Origin: Cystobacter ferrugineus
GTDB lineage: Bacteria > Myxococcota > Myxococcia > Myxococcales > Myxococcaceae
Assembly (NCBI RefSeq): GCF_001887355.1
Contig: NZ_MPIN01000016.1
Coordinates: 88,098-152,097, forward strand
Direction of reading: 5' to 3'
Length of the DNA stretch: 64,000 nt
Shown: in pieces, positions 22,361 to 30,597 of the stretch
Numbering within the stretch: position 1 is the first letter of the stretch
Layout: every line of letters starts with the position of its first letter
Translations under genes and position numbers: made by a program
The notes under the pieces: generated by a model
Databases searched by the model: none
The model's input: only the letters and a program-made list of their open reading frames with translations
What the model was told of the DNA's origin: nothing

Positions 22361-23041
22361 ATGTCCAACACGACGACCCCATCGATTCAAGAGTATCTCG
22401 GCAAGAACGTGCACCTGCTGCCACAGACGAGGCAACTGCGAGCGTTGCACACGATCATCCGCGACCGGACCGCACGCCGGGAGGATTTCGTCTTCTACTC
22501 CAGGCGGATCATCCGCCAGTTGCTCGAAGCGGGCCTGAACTTCCTCCCGTTCGAGTCGTGGGAGGTCGAGACTCCCGTCGGAAGGAAGTACGACGGCTTG
22601 CGTTTCTCCTCGCAGATCTGCGGGGTCTCCGTCGTCCGTGCCGGAGAGAGCATGGAAGCGGAGCTGCGGGAGGTGTGCCCATCCATCCGCATTGGCAAGA
22701 TCCTGATCCAGCGGGACAAGGTCACCAAGCTGCCGCGCTTGTATTACTCGTCTCTGCCCAACGATATCGCCAAGCGCCACGTCCTGTTGATGGATCCCAT
22801 GCTGGCCACGGGCGGGTCCGCGCTCGCCGCCATCCAGGTGCTGCTCGAGAGGGGTGTGCCCGAAGAGAACATCGTCTTCATCAACCTGATCACCGTGCCC
22901 GAAGGCATCTCCGCGCTCTGCAAGCGGCATCCGGCGGTGAAGATCGTGACCTCCTCGATTGAAGAGCGTCTGAATGAAAACGCCTACATGCTGCCAGGCA
23001 TCGGCGATTTTGGTGATCGGTTCTTCGGTACGGACACCTGA
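22361..23041 (+). CDS. uracil phosphoribosyltransferase, eukaryote-like
   Basis: 226 residues. The PRPP loop is VLLMDPMLATGGSA (141-154). The sequence follows the animal/protozoan UPRT type rather than bacterial Upp: PQTRQLRALHTIIRDRTA, CGVSVVRAGESME, IRIGKILIQRD and the C-terminal GDFGDRFFGTD. It would convert uracil or a uracil-like base with PRPP to the nucleotide. From memory, the minimycin cluster includes a uracil phosphoribosyltransferase (MinD) with a self-resistance role. It is the last gene of the operon, 26 bases behind the DUF4243 gene. Confidence 0.9.
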   Translation: MSNTTTPSIQEYLGKNVHLLPQTRQLRALHTIIRDRTARREDFVFYSRRIIRQLLEAGLNFLPFESWEVETPVGRKYDGLRFSSQICGVSVVRAGESMEAELREVCPSIRIGKILIQRDKVTKLPRLYYSSLPNDIAKRHVLLMDPMLATGGSALAAIQVLLERGVPEENIVFINLITVPEGISALCKRHPAVKIVTSSIEERLNENAYMLPGIGDFGDRFFGTDT

Positions 23042-23073
23042 CACCTGAAGCCTGACGGGCACGTCGCGTCTTC

Positions 23074-23978
23074 ATGGCAAGAAACGTTCGTTATCTGGTG
23101 TACGCGCTCACGTTCGCGGGAGCGCTGGCGTGTGGAGAGCCCGAAACGCGCACGCCCCTCGACCTGTCCAAGCCTGGCGACACCCTGCTCGGCTTCGTGA
23201 AGACGCGCGGCTCGCTCGATCCCGAGCGGGAGGTGGTCTTCTACTGGACCGGCTTCATCTACTCGTCCGTCCAGGAGAGCAGTCTCCCCGTCACGCAGAG
23301 CAACAAGGTGCTCTTCAAGTTCGAGGGCTACAACATCACACGCTTCCAGAAGACGGAGGAGGGCTACCAGCAGCTCAGCCGCGAGGCCTCCTTCTACGAA
23401 GACCCCACCCCGGGGGAGATCCTCGAGTGCTGGAGCAACCCGCTCAACGGCAGGTCCGTGTCCGTCGTCCACGTGTGGAACGACCCCGTCAACAACCGCT
23501 TCGGTGAGAAGGAGACGTCCCTGCTGGCGCACACCGAGGATGGGGATCGCGTCGTCTACAGCACCGACATCCTCCTGGCCTACCCCTCGCCGCTGCCAGT
23601 GGCGAAGTACCCGGACTACTCAGGCAGCAACCCCTACCAGGCCGCCGAGCTCTTCAATTTCTACGTCTCGCGCGCCGCGCTGGAGGACTCGAGGCTCGAC
23701 ACCGTCCCCGCGACATCTCCTGGACGCGCGGGGGCCCCTACCTTCCCTGGATGCAGATGGGCTCCCAACCGGGCCAGCTCATCTACCAGACACATGGCCG
23801 CAAGCTGATGGGCGGCTGGGCCGAACTGCCTCAGCACCTCCGGGATTACGTCACCCGCTCCTTCCCCGAGTACCAACACGCCCCCACCGAGTGGCCCGCG
23901 GGCCAGGGCAACGCCACGAGCTGGCGCTACTTCAAGCAACTCGTGGACAGCGGGCAGTACAAACCCTCCTGTCCGTGA
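23074..23978 (+). pseudogene. DUF1838 lipoprotein, frameshifted
   Basis: The first frame (23074-23808) gives a lipoprotein signal (YALTFAGALAC) and the DUF1838 body (EVVFYWTGFIYSS, VSVVHVWNDPVNN). Similarity leaves this frame after LEDSRLDTVP, and the rest of the domain continues in the next frame (ISWTRGGPYLPWMQMG, LIYQTHGRKLMGGW) to the stop at 23978. One C missing from the CCCC run at 23706-23709 explains the shift. About 300 residues would be encoded after repair. Function of the family is unknown. It may be a true pseudogene or a sequencing error in a C run. Confidence 0.8.
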
Positions 23979-23997
23979 ATCCCAAGGTGGGGGTGCC

Positions 23998-25374
23998 TCA
24001 ACTCGCGGCGGCGAAGCCCCCGTGGAACGTCACGGGGATGGGGTGGTCGAAGTGCACGGTCGCCACGGGACCGTCCTCGAGGTGCTGTCCGTCCAGGACG
24101 GCGACATAGGAGTGGTCGCTCGCCGCGTCGTAGACGAGGTCGAGCACGAAGGCGTCATCCTCCGCCTCGCCGCGCGGCACGAGCACGGGCTCGCTCGGCA
24201 CATGCCCGGCCGGCACGGCCCACTCCGCGCCGCTCCCGCCGTCGAGCGAGATGCGCGTAATCCCCGGGTACTTCCGGTCCGCGCCCTGGCGCTCGGTCTG
24301 CGCGAAGAGGGTGCCGTAACGCCCCCCGTGCACCCGCGGGTGCAGCTGCGGGAACTCACAGGGGACGTCGAAGACCTTCGTCTCACGCACCTTCCCGGTC
24401 TTCAGCTCCAGGTGCAGGCGCGTCAGCAGCGGGGGCGCTCCCTTCTCCTCGACCTCGCCGATGCCGTCGAGCGTGAACTCCGGGTAGCGGCACAGGTCGA
24501 TGCACGGCCCGCCTTCCTCCTCGAAGGCATTGGCGAAGTGCCAGGTCCAGAAGGCATCGAGCTCGAAGGTGCGTGGCCTCTGGATGTCGTCCAGTGGGAC
24601 GACGATGAGCCGCGCGCCGAGCTCCGGCTTCCACTGGAAGAGCTTCGTGAAGTCGGCCAGGCCCATCATCGCGCGCAGGAGATTGAGCTTCACCGGCCCC
24701 AGGAAGAGGATGAGGTGCCGCTCGGTCGCGATGAAATCGTGCAGCATGGCCTGCCAGGGCGCCTCGACCGTGCCGAGCTTCGAGGGAGTTCCCTCGTCCG
24801 GCAGCGCGTAGAGGTCGATGAGCATCTTCGGGCCGTAGCGCACGCCGAAGTTGAAGGTCGTCCGCAGCGAGGCGACGCGGTGCGGGTGCGCGGAGAAGGC
24901 GCCCGACACCACGCCCAGGTCCGTGGCCTCGAGCGTGTCCAGCGTGCCCGGGTCCATCTCCTGCAACAGTCCCCCCTCCATCAGCGCGAAGAGCCGGTCC
25001 TGCCACAAGAAGGTCGAGGTGTTCCCCGTCGTCTTCGCCGTACCGCCGCGCGCGGCGCGCATGCGGTCCAGCCACGAGGCCGCCGAGTTGAAGAGAAACC
25101 GCCCCGCCTTCTCCTCCGCGCGGTAGCCGGCGCTCTCGACGATACGGCAGGCGCCCCGCGCGCCACGGCCATCGAAACGCACCGCCGTGATCGCCCCGTC
25201 CGCCTCGAACGCATGCGAGAGGCTCGCGCCGAAGCGCTCGAAGAGGCCCGGTCCCGCTCGGAAGAGCGTGCCCCGGAGCGGCTCGGGAAGCCGCCCCTCG
25301 ACCCGCAACGGCTCGAAGCCGTGGGGCCGCGAGAGGGACCGCAGCAGAGGACTCACGGCGTTCTGGCTGCTCAT
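23998..25374 (-). CDS. carotenoid cleavage oxygenase
   Basis: 458 residues from the ATG at 25374 (AGGAG eight bases upstream). The family N-terminus LPEPLRGTLFRAGPG is clear. The four iron-binding His are recognisable in SAHPHR, MLHDFIATERH, TWHFANAFE and the C-terminal TFHGGFA. It would split a carotenoid or apocarotenoid double bond with O2 and Fe(II), in the cytosol or at the membrane. It is divergent from a TetR gene, with an operator dyad between them, so it is probably repressed by that regulator. Confidence 0.92.
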   Translation of the reverse strand: MSSQNAVSPLLRSLSRPHGFEPLRVEGRLPEPLRGTLFRAGPGLFERFGASLSHAFEADGAITAVRFDGRGARGACRIVESAGYRAEEKAGRFLFNSAASWLDRMRAARGGTAKTTGNTSTFLWQDRLFALMEGGLLQEMDPGTLDTLEATDLGVVSGAFSAHPHRVASLRTTFNFGVRYGPKMLIDLYALPDEGTPSKLGTVEAPWQAMLHDFIATERHLILFLGPVKLNLLRAMMGLADFTKLFQWKPELGARLIVVPLDDIQRPRTFELDAFWTWHFANAFEEEGGPCIDLCRYPEFTLDGIGEVEEKGAPPLLTRLHLELKTGKVRETKVFDVPCEFPQLHPRVHGGRYGTLFAQTERQGADRKYPGITRISLDGGSGAEWAVPAGHVPSEPVLVPRGEAEDDAFVLDLVYDAASDHSYVAVLDGQHLEDGPVATVHFDHPIPVTFHGGFAAAS

Positions 25375-25416
25375 CGACACTGCTCCTCGGAAGGGTGGAC
25401 CCGCGACTGGAGAGAA

Positions 25417-25437
25417 AGTAAGTGAGTCTTACTTACT
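25417..25437. promoter_or_regulatory. TetR-type operator between carotenoid oxygenase and its regulator
   Basis: AGTAAGT (25417-25423) and ACTTACT (25431-25437) are perfect inverted 7-mers with a 7-base spacer. The dyad lies midway between the divergent starts at 25374 and 25476, as expected for a local TetR repressor acting on both genes. Confidence 0.7.
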
Positions 25438-25475
25438 TTTCAATGGACTTCGTTTCCAGTCCAATCTGGTGCCAC

Positions 25476-26129
25476 ATGACTCGAAAGACGCCCACGCGCC
25501 GCTACCACCATGGGGACCTCAAGCGCGCCCTGCTGGAGGCGAGCATCGAGCTCATCCGCGAGGACGGTGTGGACGCGCTCACCATGGCCGAGGTCGGCCG
25601 CCGCGTCGGCGTGTCCTCCGCCGCTCCCTACAAGCACTTCGAGGATCGCCAGGCGCTGTTGCGCGCGCTCGCCGCGGAGGGCAACCGGCGGCTCGGCGAG
25701 GCGATCGTCGCGGCAACACAGGGGAGCACCGATCCGCGCGAGGTCTTCCGGCTCTCGGGCGTGGCCTACATCCGCTGGGCGGCGGAGAACCCGGCCCTCT
25801 ACCGCATCGCGACGGATCCCGCGCACATCGACTACACGTCGACGTCTCATGAAGTCGATGCCCCGGAGGCCCTCAAGGGCTCCATGGAGACGTTCTGGCC
25901 GGAGCTGGCGGCCCTGGTGCGCTCGGGCGCCGCCCTCCCCGCCTCCCATGCCCTGGTGCAACAACTGCAAGGCCGCGCCCTGGCTCAAGGCGTGGCCAGC
26001 CTCTTCGTCAGTGGCGTCTTCGCTTCGCTCGGCATCACCACCGCGGACGCGGAGCGGATTGCCCGGGCGGTGACGGGGGAGGACGTCCCAGCCATGCCGC
26101 GCCGGAGCCATCCCTCGCGCTCCCGCTGA
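25476..26129 (+). CDS. TetR-family regulator
   Basis: 217 residues from the ATG at 25476. Upstream in-frame starts exist, but one lies within the operator dyad and none has a ribosome-binding site. The N-terminal helix-turn-helix is clear (RRYHHGDLKRALLEASIELI, LTMAEVGRRVGVSSAAPYKHF). The C-terminal part has a TetR_C_33-like WAAENPALYRIATDP. It is divergent from the carotenoid oxygenase gene and is probably its repressor, with an apocarotenoid-like or other hydrophobic ligand possible but unknown. Confidence 0.88.
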   Translation: MTRKTPTRRYHHGDLKRALLEASIELIREDGVDALTMAEVGRRVGVSSAAPYKHFEDRQALLRALAAEGNRRLGEAIVAATQGSTDPREVFRLSGVAYIRWAAENPALYRIATDPAHIDYTSTSHEVDAPEALKGSMETFWPELAALVRSGAALPASHALVQQLQGRALAQGVASLFVSGVFASLGITTADAERIARAVTGEDVPAMPRRSHPSRSR

Positions 26130-26261
26130 GCCCGGGACGGGTCTCTCACAACATCCCGAGGCAGGGAGAAGGTCCGACCACGGGCACGCCTCCACTCGAG
26201 GCGGCTCCTCTGGTGCATGGCGCCTGGGTCCACTCATGTATTACGTTGGACCCAAGCTCCC

Positions 26262-27089
26262 ATGACCGCTCCCCCCCAACTCTCTCCACGGTTGCGCGAG
26301 GATCTGTCGCGGCTCGCCCCTCGGGTCGCCGCCGGGGTGGCGCAGACGCTCCAGGAGAACCTGCGCCCCTGCCTCCTGGTCGAATCGGAGCGGGTCGGCC
26401 AGGCGCCACTGTACCGTGGAGCGCTCGGGCGGATGCTGGGGCTCCGGACGGACGCGCCGAGACTCGCGTTGCTCGACAGCAAGCTCGGTGGCACGCCGTA
26501 CACCACGGCTCCGCTGGAGGAAGGGCGGTGGTTCCTCGGACAGCTCAACTTCGCCCAACTGCCGTCCTCGGTTCCCGGCCTCCCCCGGCAGGGACTGCTC
26601 GCCGTCGACGGCGTTCGCGGCCGCTCGGCCTTCGGGCTTTCCTTCACCGCGCGCTGGTACCCACGGCCCTCCGAGGAGGAGGCCGTCCCGGCGCGAGACG
26701 TGTCGCGGCTCGGACGCTTCGAGGCGGCGCTCCGCTTCCGCGAGAGCTGGTCCCTTCCCTGCTGGGAGGACCTCGAGGCGCTTCTGCCCGAGGAGCTCTG
26801 GTGGCTCGCCGACGACGTGGATGAGTGGCAGCGGGAGAGCGGCATGTGTGACGAGCGCTGCCACCGGCTCGGAGGCCATCGCTCGTTCGGCCAGGACTCG
26901 CTCAGCGTCTTCGAGCCCCCCACGGGGCTGTCGAAGGACTTCCGGGAGTACGAGCAGTTGTTCCGGCTCAACTTCGACAACGCGGCCGACTTCACCTGGG
27001 GGAGCAACCAGGTCTATCTGCTCGTCCACCGTGACGACCTGGCGGCCCAGCGTTTCGATCGGCTCGCGTTCGCCGTGGCGAACGACTGA
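26262..27089 (+). CDS. DUF1963 (YwqG-like) protein
   Basis: 275 residues from the ATG at 26262. The pattern DSKLGGTPYTTAPLEEGRWFLGQLNFAQLP is the start of the DUF1963/YwqG domain, and the C-terminus DFTWGSNQVYLLVHRDDLAAQRFDRLAFAV is its end. No signal peptide or membrane segment. Function is unknown in the family; a cytosolic role is likely. It stands 90 bases before the large HEAT-like gene and may be transcribed with it. Confidence 0.82.
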   Translation: MTAPPQLSPRLREDLSRLAPRVAAGVAQTLQENLRPCLLVESERVGQAPLYRGALGRMLGLRTDAPRLALLDSKLGGTPYTTAPLEEGRWFLGQLNFAQLPSSVPGLPRQGLLAVDGVRGRSAFGLSFTARWYPRPSEEEAVPARDVSRLGRFEAALRFRESWSLPCWEDLEALLPEELWWLADDVDEWQRESGMCDERCHRLGGHRSFGQDSLSVFEPPTGLSKDFREYEQLFRLNFDNAADFTWGSNQVYLLVHRDDLAAQRFDRLAFAVAND

Positions 27090-27179
27090 CCTCCCGTCGC
27101 GCCCGGAATCCTCGTCAGGTTCGAGGGGGCTGGACGTCAAGGGCGGCGACCCATCGGCCCACACGGGAAGGAAGGACGC

Positions 27180-30100
27180 TTGCGAGTACCCACGCGCACC
27201 GCACTGCTGGAGGAGTTGGATTCGCTGGGACACAGGGCGCGCCTCGAGCGCGTGGCAACCCTGGGCCGTCAGGCCCGGGGGGCTCCAGCCCTTCTGGCCC
27301 TGATGGCGGAGTTGGTGGCCGGAGATGCCCACGAAGCAACCCTCGCGGTGGTGATGGCCCAGGCCTCCCGGGACGAGCCCACGGTGCTCCGAGCGCTCAC
27401 CCATCCTTCTCGAATGGTGCGAGGACACGCCGCCTCCTTCGCCGCGGCCACTCTCGGGGACGAGACCCTGCTCCAGGTGCTTCCCGAGCTGGCCTCCGTG
27501 ACACGACGCCGGGTGCTCAAGGGGTTGGGGCTCGCCAGGAGAACGGAGCTCGCGGCCCGGCTCCTCCCGCGCGTCCGCGCGCACCATGGCGATGCCGAGG
27601 CGGCGCTCCTGCTGACGGCCCTGGACGCGGAGGAGGTGCGACGCCTGCTGCCCGAGCTCGCCCATGCGCTGCACGCCTGGGCCACGTTGGTGCACCGCCA
27701 TCCGGACGTGGTGTTGGACTTCCTCCGGGCCCGCATCACCGAGGCTCCCGTGGGTGCGCGCCCGGGTCTCATCTCCACCTGGCGCCTGCCCCTGGCCGAG
27801 CTGCTCCACCTCCGGAGCGACGCCGTGCTCGCCCTCGTGCGTGACCACGGCACTCCTGGCTCGGTGCCCGCCCTGGTGAAGCAGGAACTGTCCCTGCTCT
27901 CGCGGAAACACCCCGAGCAGGTCTTCCAACTCCTGACCCAACCCACCGCGCGGGGCGAGCTGCTCCACCTCGTCGCGTACCCGGGCAATACCCGTGCCCT
28001 GGTGAACCAACTCTCCTCCGAGCAACACCAGGGTCTCGCGCGTGTCCTGGCGGCTCACCCGCACTATCTCGCCCTGTTCCTGAAGAAGGTGGCCCCCTCC
28101 AAGCGAGCCGCCCTCTACACCCATGCCTTCGCTGGCGCCCCTCCCACCGCGCTGGACGAGTCGCTCTTCTCCCTGCTGCCCCACGCCTTGCGTGACTCCG
28201 AGGCGGTGCGGCTGCTCGATCGGCCCGAGGCGCGGGAGGAGCGCTCCCTGCGGCTCTCCCTCCTGGCCTTCCGCACCATCGAGCACTCGCGCGAGCCGCT
28301 GAAGGAAGCCGCCTTCGCCCACAAGGCCGAGGGTCGGGCACGGGCGCTCCAGCTCCTGGTCCGCAGCACCGGCCTGTCACGCCGGGGACTGACGGAGACG
28401 CTCACGCACCTCGCCTGCCTGAAGAACGAGCAGGATCCGGTCCGGGGCCCGGTCCTCCAGGAGCTCTCGCGGGTGCCGGCCTCGCTCTTCACCTCCGAGC
28501 ACGTTCCCCATCTGGAAGCGCTGGTGACGGACGTCTTCCAGGCACGCGATACCTCGGACTCCACCTGGTCCGCGCTGAAGGCGCTGATCTTCGGGCTCCT
28601 GCGCGCCCACGTCACCGAGCCCCACTCCCCCGTCTTCCGGTTCGCCCTGAAGGGAGTGGAGCGGATTCACATGCAGTGGGGTATCGGCGTCATCCCCAAT
28701 CTCCACGGCCTGCCTCGCGGCGCCGAGCACGTCATCGTGGCCGGACTGCTCCCCTGGCTCCGCGCCATCGAGGACGAGGGAGATCGCCACATGCACACCC
28801 TCATGGTCTGCGACATGCTCGGCCTCGAGCTCACGGGCAACGTGGACATGCTCCAGCCCCTGCTCCAGACCATCACCCGGTCGGACTTCTGGAGTCACTC
28901 CGACCAGGCCATCAAATACTGGCTGGTGCCCCGCCGCTCCCGCGATGCGCACGTGCGCGAGCTGCTGGCACGGGAGCCCTCGGCCATCACCTTGTATTGG
29001 GTGTACCAGCACCTTTCCCGGTACCGGCCGGAGATGCTGGAGCCCTACCTCGAGGGAAGACCCATCGAGGGCATTTTTGGCACCGGCAAGAGCGGCTGGA
29101 CCCCCATCTTGTGGCACACGCACTCCTGGTCTCCCCGGCAGCAGGAGCGCTACCGCGACCTGCTCCTGCGCATCGCGAACGGTGAGGTGCACGGCGAGCG
29201 GAACTGGACACCGACGAGGCTCCTACGACAGTTGGTCCTTCTCCCGGTGACGACCGAGAAGCATCTCCGCCCCTTGCTCGGGAGCTCGGACGCGGCCACC
29301 GTGGAGGCCACGCTGGACGCGCTCGGCCGGTTGGATCAACCCGAGTCCGCACTCCCCCTCCTCCTGGAGCACCTGGAGGGAGACAGGGCCTGGGTCGCCA
29401 TGCAAGCCGTGTCCCTGGTGATGGATCGGGTATCTCCCCGCACGCGCGCCGCCACGCTGGCCTCGTTGCTCACGCGAGACGGGCTCAAGGTGACGGTACG
29501 CAAGGAAGTGGTACGGCTGCTCGGCAGCGCGCGGGATGGGCCGTCCCTCGCCCTGCTCCACCAGCAGTGGGACTCGCCCCGGCTCCACCGGGATGTGCGG
29601 ATCGCCGTGGGTTACGCCGCGCGCAAGCTGCTGGAGACGTCGGACTCCGCCTGGGAGATGGTGGAGACCCTGGCCCGGAGTCCGGACGAGTACGTGGCCG
29701 GGAGCGTCCTCGACCAGCGCCCCGAGTTGCTCCCCGCCCGACTCCGCCCTCGCTATGCCGGAATCGTCCTCCAACTGGCCAGGCACCCGGATGTGGACGT
29801 GCGACGCAACGCCCTTCAGGCGCTGACCGCGTGGGCCCCAGGCTTCGAGGAGCAGGTGGCCCAGCTCACAGCGGCGTACCTCCAGGATCTCTCCGTCCGC
29901 GCCGGGTGGCGAGATGCCGTCAAGGTGCTGGTGTCGGTGACGCGCGACGGGACTGGCTTCGAGCAGGTGGAGGCCTGCGCGGCGGCGCTCGCCTCCGCTC
30001 CCGCCCCCGAAGAGCAGGACGAAGAGCCCATGAGGGATCTGCCCGCGCGCCTGCGCCTCAATGCACTCATCCGTGCACTGCTGGACCAGCCGCGCCCGGT

Positions 30101-30521
30101 GCTGCTGCGCCTGCGCCCGCATCTCGCCCGGCTGGCACGCGTGCTCGCCTCGGACCTGTCGTTGTGGCCTCTGGCTGCCCGGCTTCGAGTCCACCCCCTG
30201 GGCTGGGACGACGCGGCCGCGGTCGCGGATGTGGTGCTCGGGCTCATGGCGGAGACGCGCGAGGATCCGCTCTTCGCCCAGATGCTGGCTTCCACGGTAT
30301 CCGCCTCGGTGGAGTCCGCGGGTGATGAGTGCCCACCGGAGCTCCTGCTGGACGTGGCGAGCCGGTTACTGGCCGAGGCCCCGCTCGTGGCGCTGGCGCT
30401 CGTCCATGTCGCGGGGAGGCGCCTGCACTGGCGGGCGGATGCAGTCCGGCTCCTGCGAGCCCTGCAACAGCATCCGCGCCCTTCCGTCCGCGCGCACGCG
30501 CATAGCAGCTTGGCGGAATAG
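27180..30521 (+). CDS. large HEAT-repeat-like protein of unknown function
   Basis: 1113 residues read from a TTG at 27180 that has a strong GGAAGGAAGG in front; the next ATG (27303) would remove the first repeat. The chain is almost wholly helical, with recurring pairs of helices (SRMVRGHAASFAAATLGD, AATVEATLDALGRLDQPES, HPDVDVRRNALQALTAWAPG), the pattern of HEAT/PBS-type repeats. No enzymatic motif, signal peptide or membrane helix was found. Such scaffolds bind proteins. Myxobacterial genomes have many paralogues of this kind, sometimes near signalling genes, but nothing here tells its partner. Confidence 0.75.
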   Translation: MRVPTRTALLEELDSLGHRARLERVATLGRQARGAPALLALMAELVAGDAHEATLAVVMAQASRDEPTVLRALTHPSRMVRGHAASFAAATLGDETLLQVLPELASVTRRRVLKGLGLARRTELAARLLPRVRAHHGDAEAALLLTALDAEEVRRLLPELAHALHAWATLVHRHPDVVLDFLRARITEAPVGARPGLISTWRLPLAELLHLRSDAVLALVRDHGTPGSVPALVKQELSLLSRKHPEQVFQLLTQPTARGELLHLVAYPGNTRALVNQLSSEQHQGLARVLAAHPHYLALFLKKVAPSKRAALYTHAFAGAPPTALDESLFSLLPHALRDSEAVRLLDRPEAREERSLRLSLLAFRTIEHSREPLKEAAFAHKAEGRARALQLLVRSTGLSRRGLTETLTHLACLKNEQDPVRGPVLQELSRVPASLFTSEHVPHLEALVTDVFQARDTSDSTWSALKALIFGLLRAHVTEPHSPVFRFALKGVERIHMQWGIGVIPNLHGLPRGAEHVIVAGLLPWLRAIEDEGDRHMHTLMVCDMLGLELTGNVDMLQPLLQTITRSDFWSHSDQAIKYWLVPRRSRDAHVRELLAREPSAITLYWVYQHLSRYRPEMLEPYLEGRPIEGIFGTGKSGWTPILWHTHSWSPRQQERYRDLLLRIANGEVHGERNWTPTRLLRQLVLLPVTTEKHLRPLLGSSDAATVEATLDALGRLDQPESALPLLLEHLEGDRAWVAMQAVSLVMDRVSPRTRAATLASLLTRDGLKVTVRKEVVRLLGSARDGPSLALLHQQWDSPRLHRDVRIAVGYAARKLLETSDSAWEMVETLARSPDEYVAGSVLDQRPELLPARLRPRYAGIVLQLARHPDVDVRRNALQALTAWAPGFEEQVAQLTAAYLQDLSVRAGWRDAVKVLVSVTRDGTGFEQVEACAAALASAPAPEEQDEEPMRDLPARLRLNALIRALLDQPRPVLLRLRPHLARLARVLASDLSLWPLAARLRVHPLGWDDAAAVADVVLGLMAETREDPLFAQMLASTVSASVESAGDECPPELLLDVASRLLAEAPLVALALVHVAGRRLHWRADAVRLLRALQQHPRPSVRAHAHSSLAE

Positions 30522-30597
30522 AGGCCGTGTTGAGGGTGAGAGCTGGGCGAGGACCGTGAGTGCAGGCGCCGTTCTCCGCACGACAGCGCCTCGAGGG

